Below are positions 27,048-35,328 of a stretch of 64,000 bases of DNA, piece by piece (the first letter of the stretch is position 1; each line of letters opens with the position of its first letter). The translations under genes and the position numbers were made by a program. This stretch comes from Streptomyces cyanogenus (lineage in GTDB: Bacteria; Actinomycetota; Actinomycetes; Streptomycetales; Streptomycetaceae). Where the stretch lies: NCBI RefSeq assembly GCF_017526105.1, contig NZ_CP071839.1, forward strand, positions 3,712,001-3,776,000, read 5' to 3'. Below the pieces are notes generated by a model, which searched no databases, was not told the DNA's origin, and saw only the letters and a list, made by a program, of their open reading frames with translations.

Positions 27048-27070
27048 AACTTTTCCGCCCGGCTGCGACA

Positions 27071-27093
27071 GAGGGCCCCTCAAGGGGGCCCTC
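27071..27093 (-). terminator. Hairpin terminator after ppx
   Basis: GAGGGCCCC (27071-27079) pairs with GGGGCCCTC (27085-27093), 5-nt loop, 64 bp beyond the Ppx/GppA stop codon. Confidence 0.75.
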
Positions 27094-27156
27094 GGGCGTG
27101 CTCAGACGTTATCCAACCTGCTCAGCAGATGGCTACCAGCGGGTAACAAAAGAGAG

Positions 27157-28098
27157 CTACGCCACCGACCACGCGATGCCGTCGAGGATGTCGTGCTCGC
27201 TCACCACGACCTCCTCGGCCCCGATCCGCTCCATGATCGCGAGCAGGACGAGGGCGCCCGCGCCGATGACGTCGACCCGGCCCGGGTGCATGGACGGGAT
27301 CGCGGCCCGCTCGGCGTGCGTGGAGCGCAGCAGCCACTCGGTGATCTCGCGGACGCGGTCCCGGGAGATCCGTGAGTGGTGGATGCGGGTGGAGTCGTAC
27401 GCGGGCAGCTCCTGGGCGATCGCGGACACCGTGGTGACGGATCCGGCCAGGCCCACCAGGGTGTGTGCCTCGCGCAGCGGGACCGTCCGCTCGGCGAGGT
27501 CCAGGGCGGCCTCGATGTCGGCCCTTATGGCGGCGATCTGTTCCTCGGTGGGCGGGTCGCTCACCTTGCCCTCGTGCACCAGGTGCCGCTCGGTCATCCG
27601 CACACAGCCGACGTCCACCGAGCGGGCGGCGCGCACGTGGTCGTCGCCGACGACGAACTCGGTGGAGCCGCCGCCGATGTCCACGACCAGGTAGGGCCGG
27701 GTGAGGTCGGTGCGGCCGGTGAGCTCCTTCGTGGCGCCGGTGAAGGAGAACTCGGCCTCCTGGTCGCCGGAGATGACCTCCGGCTCGACACCGAGGATGT
27801 CCAGCACGCCCTGCACGAAGTCGTCCCGGTTCTCGGCGTCGCGGGAGGCGGAGGTGGCGACGAAGCGGAGGCGCTCGGCGCCGTACTCCTTGATGACGGC
27901 CGCGTACTCGCGGCAGGCCGCGAAGGTGCGCTCCAGTGCCTCGGGCGCGAGCCGGCCGGTGCGGTCGACGCCCTGGCCGAGCCGCACGATCGTCATCCGG
28001 CGGTCCAGCTCGGTCAGTTCACCCGTCCGCGGGTCGGCGTCGGCGACGAGCAGGCGGATGGAGTTGGTGCCGCAGTCGACGGCGGCGACGCGGGTCAC
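27157..28098 (-). CDS. ppx: Ppx/GppA family exopolyphosphatase/guanosine pentaphosphatase
   Basis: 313 residues, the short actinobacterial form lacking the C-terminal HD-like domain. ASKHA fold: phosphate-1 loop AAVDCGTNSIRLLVAD, and the phosphate-2 loop LVVDIGGGSTEFVVGD. It would degrade polyphosphate and/or convert pppGpp to ppGpp. The start ATG overlaps the stop of the DUF501 gene by 4 bp, so the genes are coupled. The divIC-DUF501-ppx order after eno is a common actinobacterial arrangement. Confidence 0.92.
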   Translation of the reverse strand: MTRVAAVDCGTNSIRLLVADADPRTGELTELDRRMTIVRLGQGVDRTGRLAPEALERTFAACREYAAVIKEYGAERLRFVATSASRDAENRDDFVQGVLDILGVEPEVISGDQEAEFSFTGATKELTGRTDLTRPYLVVDIGGGSTEFVVGDDHVRAARSVDVGCVRMTERHLVHEGKVSDPPTEEQIAAIRADIEAALDLAERTVPLREAHTLVGLAGSVTTVSAIAQELPAYDSTRIHHSRISRDRVREITEWLLRSTHAERAAIPSMHPGRVDVIGAGALVLLAIMERIGAEEVVVSEHDILDGIAWSVA

Positions 28099-28688
28099 TT
28101 CTCGTCCCCCTCACTGTCGCCGAGCGTCACGCACGCGCCCTTGCGCCACCACTCCGGCAGCATCGCCAGGGCCTCGTCACCGAGCGGGTTCACACCGGGG
28201 CCGGCGGCCAGCGAGTGGGCGACGAGCACGTGCAGGCACTTGACCCGGTCCGGCATGCCGCCGGCGCTCGGGAAGCCCTGCAGCACCTCGATCTCGTCCC
28301 GGCGCCGGATGTAGTCCTCGTGCGCGGCGCGGTAGGCGGCGGCCAGCTCGGGATCGTTCTGCAGCCGCTCGGTCATCTCCTTCATGACGCCGTTCGCCTC
28401 CAGGGTGCCGATGGCGGAGGACGCCTTCGGGCACGTCAGGTAGTACAGCGTCGGGAAGGGCGTGCCGTCGGGCAGGCGGGGTGCCGTCTCCACCACGTCC
28501 GGCTGACCGCACGGGCAGCGGTGCGCGATGGCCCGCAGGCCCCGCGGCGGGCGGCCCAGCTGCTGCTTGAAGGCCTCGACGTCCGCGTCGGTGGGCTCGG
28601 TGCGCGGAGTGGGCGGCAGATCAAACAGAGTCAGCGCGCAGCGCTGCCCTTGAGGGGTGGTGGTCGGGCGGCGGGCGGGAGTTTCCAT
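28095..28688 (-). CDS. DUF501 domain protein
   Basis: 197 residues. Residues ~40-190 match the actinobacterial DUF501 family: LGRPPRGLRAIAHRCPCGQPDVV, FPTLYYLTCPKASSAIGTLEANGVM, and GGMPDRVKCLHVLVAHSLAAGPGVNPLGDEAL (in pattern). Conserved Cys and His residues (CPCG, CP, CLHVL..H) suggest metal binding, but no activity is known. ATG at 28688. It lies between divIC and ppx in one transcription unit. Confidence 0.88.
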   Translation of the reverse strand: METPARRPTTTPQGQRCALTLFDLPPTPRTEPTDADVEAFKQQLGRPPRGLRAIAHRCPCGQPDVVETAPRLPDGTPFPTLYYLTCPKASSAIGTLEANGVMKEMTERLQNDPELAAAYRAAHEDYIRRRDEIEVLQGFPSAGGMPDRVKCLHVLVAHSLAAGPGVNPLGDEALAMLPEWWRKGACVTLGDSEGDEK

Positions 28689-28734
28689 GACTGCTTTCCG
28701 AGTGGCTTTCTGTCGTTCCGGCCGTGACGCCGGC

Positions 28735-29211
28735 TCACTGGTCGGAGGCGTCGGACTTGTCGACGCCGTCCCAGACGTTCGCGTACCAGGGCCGGTGGGC
28801 GGCCCCGAGGTCGACACGGGAGGGCGTGGCCGCGCCCGGGTCGATGACCACGTACCCGGTCTCGCCGGGCTTCACATAGTGCAGCCGGCGGCGGATCTGC
28901 TGCTCGGCGTAGGCGTCGTCCTGCCAGCGCGCCTTCAGGTCACGCAGCTGCTCGACGCGCTCGCGGGCCTGCTCCCGCTGCCGCTGGAGGTCGGCGATCT
29001 CCGCGCGCTGGGAGACGTACTGCCGCATCGGGTAGGCGAGGGCGACGACCAGGGAGCACAGCACCAGCGCGAGCAGCGCCGCGCGGCCGGTGAGGCGGGA
29101 GCGGCGGGCCTGCCGCTTGGTCTGGGAGCGGTAGACCCGGGCCGCCGTCTGCTCGCCGAGCAGCCGCAGCCTGGTCGCGGTGGAGAAACGGTCCCGGTCC
29201 TTCACGGCCAT
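28735..29211 (-). CDS. divIC: Septum formation initiator family protein (DivIC/FtsB)
   Basis: 158 residues. A basic N-terminus is followed by one membrane helix (residues ~45-62, GRAALLALVLCSLVVALAYP), then a coiled coil (QRAEIADLQRQREQARERVEQLRDLK) and the family's conserved YAEQQIRRRLHYVKPGETGYVVID. It works with FtsL/DivIB and FtsQ in the divisome. The ATG at 29211, with GGAGAG 6 nt upstream, is preferred to a GTG 24 bp earlier. Just downstream of eno, separated by a strong hairpin. Confidence 0.9.
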   Translation of the reverse strand: MAVKDRDRFSTATRLRLLGEQTAARVYRSQTKRQARRSRLTGRAALLALVLCSLVVALAYPMRQYVSQRAEIADLQRQREQARERVEQLRDLKARWQDDAYAEQQIRRRLHYVKPGETGYVVIDPGAATPSRVDLGAAHRPWYANVWDGVDKSDASDQ

Positions 29212-29236
29212 CTGGCTCTCCGCCTCCCCTTTCACA

Positions 29237-29289
29237 CGTGCGTACGTCCCCGGACACGGTACGGGACCGGGTACGGGGACGTACGCACG
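29237..29289 (-). terminator. 16-bp perfect inverted repeat between eno and divIC
   Basis: CGTGCGTACGTCCCCG (29237-29252) and CGGGGACGTACGCACG (29274-29289) are perfectly complementary with a 21-nt loop. It fills the gap between eno and divIC, so it may be a partial terminator or an mRNA processing/stability element that lowers divIC expression relative to eno. Confidence 0.65.
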
Positions 29290-29316
29290 ACTGGCTGAGA
29301 CTTGGCCCGGGCCGGC

Positions 29317-30597
29317 TCAGCCCTTGAAGCGCGGGAAGGCGCTGCGGCCGGCGTACACCGCGGCGTCGTCGAGGATCTCCTCGATGCGCAGCAGCTGGTT
29401 GTACTTGGCGACGCGCTCGGAGCGGGCCGGGGCGCCGGTCTTGATCTGGCCGCAGTTGGTGGCGACGGCCAGGTCGGCGATGGTGACGTCCTCGGTCTCG
29501 CCGGAGCGGTGGGACATCATGCACTTGAAGCCGTTGCGCTGGGCCAGCTCGACGGCGTCCAGGGTCTCGGTCAGCGAGCCGATCTGGTTGACCTTGACCA
29601 GGAGGGCGTTGGCCGCGCCCTCCTCGATGCCGCGGGCGAGGCGCTCGGGGTTGGTGACGAACAGGTCGTCGCCGACCAGCTGGACCTTGTCGCCGAGCTT
29701 GTCGGTGATGACCTTCCAGCCGGCCCAGTCGTCCTCGAACAGCGGGTCCTCGATGGAGACGAGCGGGTAGGCCGCGACGAGCTCCTCGTAGTACTCCGTC
29801 ATCTCGGCGGCGGAGCGCTCCTTGCCCTCGAAGAGGTACTTGCCGTCCTTGTAGAACTCGGAGGCGGCCACGTCGAGCGCGAGGGCGATCTGCTGGCCGG
29901 GTGCGTAGCCGGCCTCCTTGATGGCCTCCAGGATGAGGTCGAGGGCCTCGCGGTTGGAGCCGAGGTTCGGGGCGAAGCCGCCCTCGTCGCCGAGGCCGGT
30001 GGACAGGCCCTTGGCCTTCAGCACCTTCTTGAGGGTGTGGTAGACCTCGGTGCCCCAGCGCAGCGCCTCGGAGAAGGACTCCGCGCCGATCGGGGCGATC
30101 ATGAACTCCTGGATGTCCACGTTGGAGTCGGCGTGCGAGCCGCCGTTCAGGATGTTCATCATCGGCACCGGCAGCAGGTGCGCGTTGGGGCCGCCCAGGT
30201 AGCGGAAGAGGGGCAGGTCGCTGGCCTCGGAGGCGGCGTGGGCGACGGCGAGCGAGACGCCGAGGATGGCGTTGGCGCCCAGGGAGCCCTTGTTGTCGGT
30301 GGCGTCCAGGTCGAACATGGCCTGGTCGATCAGGCGCTGCTCGGTGGCGTCGTAGCCGACCAGCTCCGGGCCGATCTGCTCGATGACGGCGAGGACGGCC
30401 TTCTCGACACCCTTGCCCTGGTAGCGGTTCGGGTCACCGTCGCGGAGCTCGATGGCCTCGAAGGCGCCGGTCGAGGCGCCGGACGGAACGGCGGCACGAC
30501 CCGTGCTGCCGTCGTCGAGGCCGACCTCGACCTCGACCGTGGGGTTGCCTCGGGAGTCCAGGATTTCCCGGGCTACGACGACGTCGATGGACGGCAC
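29317..30597 (-). CDS. eno: Enolase
   Basis: 426 residues, full length. It interconverts 2-phosphoglycerate and phosphoenolpyruvate in glycolysis and is part of the RNA degradosome in some bacteria. Visible: AREILDSRGNPTVEVEV, GASTGAFEAIELRDGD, NGGSHADSNVDIQEFM, GLGDEGGFAPNL, and the C-terminal signature LLVKVNQIGSLTETL with SHRSGETED. The GTG at 30597 is the start: AAGGAG sits 6 nt upstream of it but directly abuts an ATG two codons earlier, and the family begins PSIDVVVAREIL. Confidence 0.97.
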   Translation of the reverse strand: MPSIDVVVAREILDSRGNPTVEVEVGLDDGSTGRAAVPSGASTGAFEAIELRDGDPNRYQGKGVEKAVLAVIEQIGPELVGYDATEQRLIDQAMFDLDATDNKGSLGANAILGVSLAVAHAASEASDLPLFRYLGGPNAHLLPVPMMNILNGGSHADSNVDIQEFMIAPIGAESFSEALRWGTEVYHTLKKVLKAKGLSTGLGDEGGFAPNLGSNREALDLILEAIKEAGYAPGQQIALALDVAASEFYKDGKYLFEGKERSAAEMTEYYEELVAAYPLVSIEDPLFEDDWAGWKVITDKLGDKVQLVGDDLFVTNPERLARGIEEGAANALLVKVNQIGSLTETLDAVELAQRNGFKCMMSHRSGETEDVTIADLAVATNCGQIKTGAPARSERVAKYNQLLRIEEILDDAAVYAGRSAFPRFKG

Positions 30598-30793
30598 GAG
30601 CATCTCCTTCTTGGATGTGACGCTGGAAGTGCGGGGCTGGTGTGCCTTGCGCCTAGAGCCTAACCGTCCCGGGGGCGTCGGCCACCGACCGACCGTCCCG
30701 TGGACAAGGCGACGCTACCTTTTGTTCCTCACTGAAACAAAGGGGGCCGCGACAACGGTTCGGCGCAACGGCCGGCGGGAGACGGACGACATG
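30598..30793 (-). promoter_or_regulatory. eno upstream region
   Basis: Part of a 334-bp gene-free interval. It holds the eno promoter candidate, given separately, and on the far side the rpf terminator. No other element is seen. Confidence 0.4.
30712..30740 (-). promoter_or_regulatory. Candidate sigma-HrdB promoter of eno
   Basis: On the minus strand TTGTTT (30735-30740), 17 bp, TAGCGT (30712-30717). This is close to the Streptomyces vegetative consensus TTGAC-N17-TAGRRT and lies ~115 bp upstream of the eno start. Confidence 0.45.
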
Positions 30794-30841
30794 AAAAAGC
30801 CCCGCCCCGGTGCGTACGGGGGAACACGCACCGGGGCGGGG
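30794..30841 (-). terminator. Rho-independent terminator of the first rpf gene
   Basis: CCCCGCCCCGGTGCGT (30800-30815) pairs perfectly with ACGCACCGGGGCGGGG (30826-30841). On the minus strand the 16-bp stem is followed by GCTTTTT, a classical T tract that is rare in this genome. Confidence 0.9.
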
Positions 30842-30931
30842 AGCCCGTGGGGACGGGGGGTGGCCCGCACGGGGTCTTCAGTGTGGCTCAGGGGGCCGTG
30901 CGGGCCCGGTGATCCGGCCGGGGGCCGGATG

Positions 30932-31630
30932 TCACTTCAGGTGGAGCTGCTGACCCGGGTAGATCAGGTTGGCGTCCTCGACGATGTCCTTGTTCAGCTC
31001 GAACAGCTTCTTCCAGCCGCCCTGCACGTGGTGCTTCTGGGCGATGGAGCTGAGCGTGTCACCGGTGACGACCTTGTACTCGCCGTCGCCCTTCTTGACC
31101 TTCTTGCCGGTCGGGGTGGTGACGGTCTTGCCCTGGCTCTTGTCCGCGGTCGCGGCCGGACGCTCGGCGGAGCGGGTGGCGGCCTGCTGCTCGGTGGAGC
31201 GGGTGGTGGTGCCGCTGCCCGAGTTCGAGGAGGTGCTCGGGGCGGAGCCGCCGTACGGGGTGCTGGACAGGCCCGTGCCGCAGACCGGCCAGGCGCCCTT
31301 GCCCTGCGCGGCGAGGACCTTCTCGGCGACCGCGATCTGCTGCGCCTTGCTGGCCTGGTTGGCCTGCGGGGCGTAGGCGGTGCCGCCGTACGCGGCCCAG
31401 GTGGAGGCGGAGAACTGCAGACCGCCGTAGTAGCCGTTGCCGGTGTTGATGGACCAGTTGCCGCCGGACTCGCACTGGGCGACCTTGTCCCACTCGGCGG
31501 AGGTGGCGGCGGAGGCGTTGCCGGCCGCCATCAGCGGGGCGGCGACGGCGGCGCCGGTGACACCGGCGAGCGCGATGGCGCGGACGGCCTTGGACGGACG
31601 GCGGTGCTTGCCCTTGCCGGTAAACAGCAT
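30932..31630 (-). CDS. Resuscitation-promoting factor with LysM domain
   Basis: 232 residues. Signal peptide (residues 1-~41, ending GNASAAT), then a lysozyme-like Rpf domain (~42-120, WDKVAQCESGGNWSINTGNG with catalytic Glu54), a Ser/Thr-rich linker and a C-terminal LysM (~184-232, EYKVVTGDTLSSIAQKHH...LIYPGQQLHLK). It is a secreted peptidoglycan hydrolase acting in spore germination and growth. Its 5' leader carries a c-di-AMP riboswitch and it ends at a rho-independent terminator, so it is monocistronic. Confidence 0.92.
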   Translation of the reverse strand: MLFTGKGKHRRPSKAVRAIALAGVTGAAVAAPLMAAGNASAATSAEWDKVAQCESGGNWSINTGNGYYGGLQFSASTWAAYGGTAYAPQANQASKAQQIAVAEKVLAAQGKGAWPVCGTGLSSTPYGGSAPSTSSNSGSGTTTRSTEQQAATRSAERPAATADKSQGKTVTTPTGKKVKKGDGEYKVVTGDTLSSIAQKHHVQGGWKKLFELNKDIVEDANLIYPGQQLHLK

Positions 31631-31644
31631 GGATCGATCCCCTC

Positions 31645-31860
31645 ACCGACGCCTGCGAGGTGAGCTGTCGGGTTCGGGCCGGTTGAGTTGCCCGGCCGCA
31701 CTCCCGCTGTCGCGGGATGCGCGGCTTCACCCCCAGCCGGTTCCGGCATCAACTGCCGGACCCGGCACCTACCTTGGGTCCCCCGCTCCTGCCTACGGCG
31801 CTTGACGCGACGACTGTTCCCGGGCAACCGCTGGCAGGATTCGGCGTTGCGACTGCCGGG
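31645..31860 (-). promoter_or_regulatory. ydaO-type c-di-AMP riboswitch
   Basis: Reading the minus strand, conserved ydaO segments occur in order: GCCGAATCCTGCC (near 31837-31846), CGGGGGACCCAAGG (31772-31785), GGGGTGAA (31726-31733), GGGCAACTC, then CCCGAACCCGACAGCT (31663-31678) followed by CACCTCGCAGGCGTC. Length ~215 nt and position directly before an Rpf gene match the known Streptomyces arrangement, in which c-di-AMP switches off cell-wall hydrolase expression. Confidence 0.9.
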
Positions 31861-31883
31861 GCTCGTGGTGACGAGCGGCCTCG

Positions 31884-31913
31884 ACCGTAGACACGCGATC
31901 CGCGGAATTTCAA
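31884..31913 (-). promoter_or_regulatory. Candidate promoter of the riboswitch-controlled rpf gene
   Basis: Minus strand TTGAAA (31908-31913), 18 bp, TACGGT (31884-31889). Transcription would start near 31876, about 15 nt before the first conserved riboswitch helix. Confidence 0.45.
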
Positions 31914-31993
31914 AGACGATCAGGGCTTCTGAGACTCATCCCACACTTTCGCCAAACCGGACATTAGGGCGTTAAGTGGGGCGTCAACTCCGG

Positions 31994-33076
31994 CTAGTTC
32001 GTGCCCGTTTCGCCCTCGACTTCCAGGGTCTGACCGGCACTGATGTGGTTCGGGTCGGCCCCGATGGCCTTCTTGTTGCCGGCGTAGAGCGCGCGCCACC
32101 CGCCGTCGACCTCAAGGGAGTCGGCGATGGAGGCGAGGGAGTCGCCCTCGCGGACGGTGTACGTGTCCGTTTCGCGCGCCGCGTGCCGCCCGGAAGAGGT
32201 GACGTCCTGACCGTTTGTCACGTTTTCGTCCGCGCTCGCCCCGCGGTGGCGCCCACCACTGAGGGCTCCGGTGTCGACCAGGCTCCAGGAACCGGCGGCC
32301 CGCTGGGGGTTGTCCTCGGCGCCGGCGCTCGGGCTCGCCGCGGGGGCGGACTCCCGCGAACCTCCGGAACCAGGCGAGGCGGACTTGTCCGACTTGGGGT
32401 TTTTGGTCCCCGCGGAACCGGTGTCCGCACCTGCGTCCGCACCGGTGTCCTCGCCCGGCTTTCCGCTCGGTGCGGCGGTCTCGTCCGAGGAGGAACCGGT
32501 GCCGGAGCCGGAGTTGGCGTCGGAGCCCGCACCCGTGGAAGGTGACGAACCCGGCAGACCGGACGATCCCGTACCTTCGGAGGTGCCGGAGGAACCGGGG
32601 TTGCCGGAGGTGTCGGACTTCTCGGCCGGTCCGGACGAGTCACCCGAACCGCTGGTGTCACCGGAGCCGCCGACGCCCGTGTCGACGTCCACGGAGCCGG
32701 AGCCGGAGGTCAGTCCGGACAGCAGGGCGCAGGTGGCCCACGGGGCGGTGCCCTTGTCGGCGAGGATCTTCTCGGCGACGGCGATCTGCTGGTTGCGGCT
32801 GGCCTGGTCGGGGCCGGCCGCGTACTGGCCGCCGCCGTATGCGTTCCAGTCCTCCTGCGAGATCTGCAGGCCGCCGTAGTACCCGTTGCCGGTGTCCGCG
32901 CTCCAGGTGCCGCCGCTCTCGCACTCGGCCACCTTGTCCCACGTGGTGCCGTCGGCCGCGTTGGCGCTCGCCGCGCCGAGGAGCGGGATGGCGATGGCGG
33001 AGCCGGTCACTCCGGCCGCGACGAGGAGGGCGGGTGCCTGGCGGGGGCGACGGTGTCGACCGTTCCCGGAGAGCAT
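31994..33076 (-). CDS. Resuscitation-promoting factor with long Ser/Gly/Asp linker and LysM domain
   Basis: 360 residues. Signal peptide (1-~40, ending ASANAAD), Rpf domain (~42-118, WDKVAECESGGTWSADTGNG, catalytic Glu53), then ~170 residues of Ser/Gly/Asp/Pro-rich linker (~120-290) and a C-terminal LysM (~305-355, DTYTVREGDSLASIADSLEV). It is a paralogue of the Rpf protein downstream on the same strand. The linker is probably disordered and spans the cell wall. No ydaO riboswitch lies upstream, so control differs from its neighbour. Confidence 0.9.
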   Translation of the reverse strand: MLSGNGRHRRPRQAPALLVAAGVTGSAIAIPLLGAASANAADGTTWDKVAECESGGTWSADTGNGYYGGLQISQEDWNAYGGGQYAAGPDQASRNQQIAVAEKILADKGTAPWATCALLSGLTSGSGSVDVDTGVGGSGDTSGSGDSSGPAEKSDTSGNPGSSGTSEGTGSSGLPGSSPSTGAGSDANSGSGTGSSSDETAAPSGKPGEDTGADAGADTGSAGTKNPKSDKSASPGSGGSRESAPAASPSAGAEDNPQRAAGSWSLVDTGALSGGRHRGASADENVTNGQDVTSSGRHAARETDTYTVREGDSLASIADSLEVDGGWRALYAGNKKAIGADPNHISAGQTLEVEGETGTN

Positions 33077-33364
33077 GCAGAAGCCTTTCGAGCGACAGCA
33101 GAACCGGCGCGGCGGCTGAAGCCGCTCGCCGCGCTGATGGGTGAACGTATCGGCAGACGATCACTTGTCACAAGTTCATGCCGCGCAGATCACGTGAAGA
33201 TCACAGAGTTGAGATCTTGTCACCTTCCGGCTGAGAAGCCGTCACCCTTCCCGCCACTCACGCCGTCACCCGTCGGACACGGCGCCGCCGGGCGGCTGCC
33301 GAGGACCGCCGGCGGAATCATGGAACCGACATGTCCGGGGGGCTTCCCAGCCAGGAGGACCACG
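33077..33364. promoter_or_regulatory. Divergent promoter region between the second rpf gene and DUF899
   Basis: 288 bp. It contains ACTTGT-C-ACAAGT (33163-33175), a second CTTGTCAC at 33216-33223 exactly 52 bp further on, and GATCAC three times between 33159 and 33203. These repeats face the rpf gene and suggest binding sites for one regulator. No gene seen. Confidence 0.4.
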
Positions 33365-34048
33365 ATGTTCCGGCACACCCGACTGCCCGGCGAGTCCGCG
33401 GACTACCTCGCCGCCCGCGAGGAACTCCGCCACGCCGAGATCGAACTCATGCGCCACCGCGAGAAGGTCGCGGCCCAGCGGAGGGCGCTTCCCCAGGGCC
33501 CCGAGGTCGACGACTACGTCTTCCTCGAAGGCCCCGCCGACCTCGACGCGGGCGACGCCCCCGTGCGCGAGGTCACCCTGAGCGAACTGTTCACCGGCCC
33601 CGGCCGGCCACTGATCGTCTACCACTTCATGTACGGCAAGCGGCAGACCAGCCCGTGCCCGATGTGCACCCTGTGGATCGACGGCTACAACGGCATCGCC
33701 CACCACCTGGCCCGGAACGCCGACCTCGCCGTCGTGGCAGCCGCCGACCCGCCCACGCTGCGGCAGCACGCCCTCAACCGCGGCTGGTCCCGGCTGCGTC
33801 TGCTCAGCTGTGGGGACAGCACCTTCAAGTACGACCTGGGCAGCGAGGACGAGGACGGCACCCAGGACTCCACCGTCTCCGTCTTCACCCGGGACGCCGA
33901 CGGCACGGTCCGCCACTTCTACTCCGCCCACCCCCGCATGGCCGAGGACATCGACCAGCGCGGCATCGACCTCCTCAACCCCGTCTGGCACCTGCTCGAC
34001 CTGACGCCGGGCGGCCGGGGCGAGTGGTTCGCGGGGCTGGACTACTGA
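33365..34048 (+). CDS. DUF899 family thioredoxin-like protein
   Basis: 227 residues. DUF899 pattern: YLAAREELRHAEIELMRHREKVAAQRRALP, VTLSELF.GRPLIVYHFMYG, then CPMC at residues 98-101 in a thioredoxin-fold position, followed by CTLWIDGYNG. The family is thioredoxin-like with unproven redox function. The ATG at 33365 follows CAGGAGG by 6 nt. It converges with the P450 gene, overlapping its 3' end by 7 bp. Confidence 0.85.
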   Translation: MFRHTRLPGESADYLAAREELRHAEIELMRHREKVAAQRRALPQGPEVDDYVFLEGPADLDAGDAPVREVTLSELFTGPGRPLIVYHFMYGKRQTSPCPMCTLWIDGYNGIAHHLARNADLAVVAAADPPTLRQHALNRGWSRLRLLSCGDSTFKYDLGSEDEDGTQDSTVSVFTRDADGTVRHFYSAHPRMAEDIDQRGIDLLNPVWHLLDLTPGGRGEWFAGLDY

Positions 34049-35328
34049 CCGCCGGCGCCCCCGCGGACCGGGGTGAACTCCACCGGCAGGGTGCGCAGGC
34101 CGCGCATGATGAGCCCGCCGCGCCAGCGCAGCTCCGCCGGGTCCACGGCGAGCCGCAGGTCCGGCAGGCGGGTGAGCAGGGTGGCGAGCGCGGTCTGGCC
34201 CTCCAGGCGGGCGAGCGGCGCGCCCAGGCAGTAGTGGATGCCGTGCCCGTATCCGAGGTGCTGGTTGTCGCGGCGGGCGAGGTCCAGCACGTCCGGGTCG
34301 GCGAAGCGCTCCGGGTCCCGGTCGGCGGCGGCGAGGACCACGAGCACCGGATCGCCCGGCGCGATGTCCTGTCCGCCGATGGTGAGCGGCTCGGTGGCGA
34401 ACCGCCAGGTGGCCAGCTCCACCGGGCCGTCGTAGCGCAGGAGTTCCTCCACGCCGGTCGCCAGCAGGTCCGTCTCCCCGCGGGCCAGGGACTCCTGCAG
34501 CCGGCGGCGCTGCCCGGGGTGGGTGAGCAGGGCGTAGGTGCCGTTGCCGATGAGGTTCACGGTCGTCTCGAAGCCGGCGAACAGGAGGATGAAGGCCATG
34601 GCGGCGGCCTCGTTCTCGGTGAGGTGCTCGCCGTGGTCGGAGGCGCGGATGAGGCCGGAGATCAGGTCCTCGCCGGGCACGGGCGCGGCGGGCAGCGCCT
34701 CCCGCTTCTTGTGGATCAGCTCGGCCAGGTAGCCGCGCATCTTCTTCACCGACCGGGCGACCCCGCCCCGGGGGCCTCCGCCGTGCCGGATCATCATGCC
34801 CGCCCAGTCCCGGAAGTCGTCCTGGTCCTCGCGCGGGACGCCGAGCAGGTCGCAGATGGCGTAGATGGGCAGCGGGAAGGCGAACTCGTGGATGAGGTCG
34901 GCGGACCCGCTCTGCGCGAACCGGTCGATGAGGTGGTCGGTCAGCTCCTGCACCCGGGGGGCGAACTCGGCGACCCGGCGGGGGGTGAACGCCTTGCTGA
35001 CCAGCTTTCTGAGCCGGGTGTGGTCCGGCGGGTCGATGTTCAGCAGGTGCGTCATCAGCTCGGCCTTGCGCTCGCCCGGGATGCCGGTCTTGCCCTTGGC
35101 GTGCGCGGGCTCGTCGTGATGCGCCGGGTTCTTGCTCAGCCGCTGCTCGGCCAGCGCCTGCCGGGCATCGGCGTACCGGGTGACCAGCCACGCCTCGACA
35201 CCGCTCGGCAACCGCGTCCGGCGCACCGGCGCGTGCTCGCGCAGCCAGGCGTAGGCGGGGTACGGATCGGTGGCGAACTCCCAGGTGAAGAGGGCGGGGG
35301 CGGTCGGGGGGCCGGGCTCGTTGGTCAC
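34042..35328 (-). CDS. Cytochrome P450
   Basis: 428 residues, soluble bacterial class-I P450. The I-helix motif is AGFETT (251-256), the ExxR is in EELLR (295-298), and the heme loop is YGHGIHYCLG (360-369, Cys367), with Tyr in place of the usual Phe that opens the motif. From memory this position corresponds to the CYP155 family of S. coelicolor. No ferredoxin, reductase or biosynthetic genes are adjacent, so the substrate is unknown. GTG start at 35328; AAGGAG almost touches it, which is unusually tight. The 3' ends of this gene and DUF899 overlap. Confidence 0.9.
   Translation of the reverse strand: MTNEPGPPTAPALFTWEFATDPYPAYAWLREHAPVRRTRLPSGVEAWLVTRYADARQALAEQRLSKNPAHHDEPAHAKGKTGIPGERKAELMTHLLNIDPPDHTRLRKLVSKAFTPRRVAEFAPRVQELTDHLIDRFAQSGSADLIHEFAFPLPIYAICDLLGVPREDQDDFRDWAGMMIRHGGGPRGGVARSVKKMRGYLAELIHKKREALPAAPVPGEDLISGLIRASDHGEHLTENEAAAMAFILLFAGFETTVNLIGNGTYALLTHPGQRRRLQESLARGETDLLATGVEELLRYDGPVELATWRFATEPLTIGGQDIAPGDPVLVVLAAADRDPERFADPDVLDLARRDNQHLGYGHGIHYCLGAPLARLEGQTALATLLTRLPDLRLAVDPAELRWRGGLIMRGLRTLPVEFTPVRGGAGGQ

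Larger units (their letters stand above)
26711..27070 (-). promoter_or_regulatory. ndh upstream region
   Basis: About 360 bp without a gene. It holds two clear dyads, listed separately: the Rex-type site at 27032-27047 and the 12-bp palindrome at 26954-26965. The rest shows no convincing -10/-35 pair. Confidence 0.5.

Noticed and set aside
34042..35328. P450 as part of a secondary-metabolite cluster
   Set aside because: No polyketide, peptide synthetase, terpene or tailoring genes are adjacent; neighbours are housekeeping genes.
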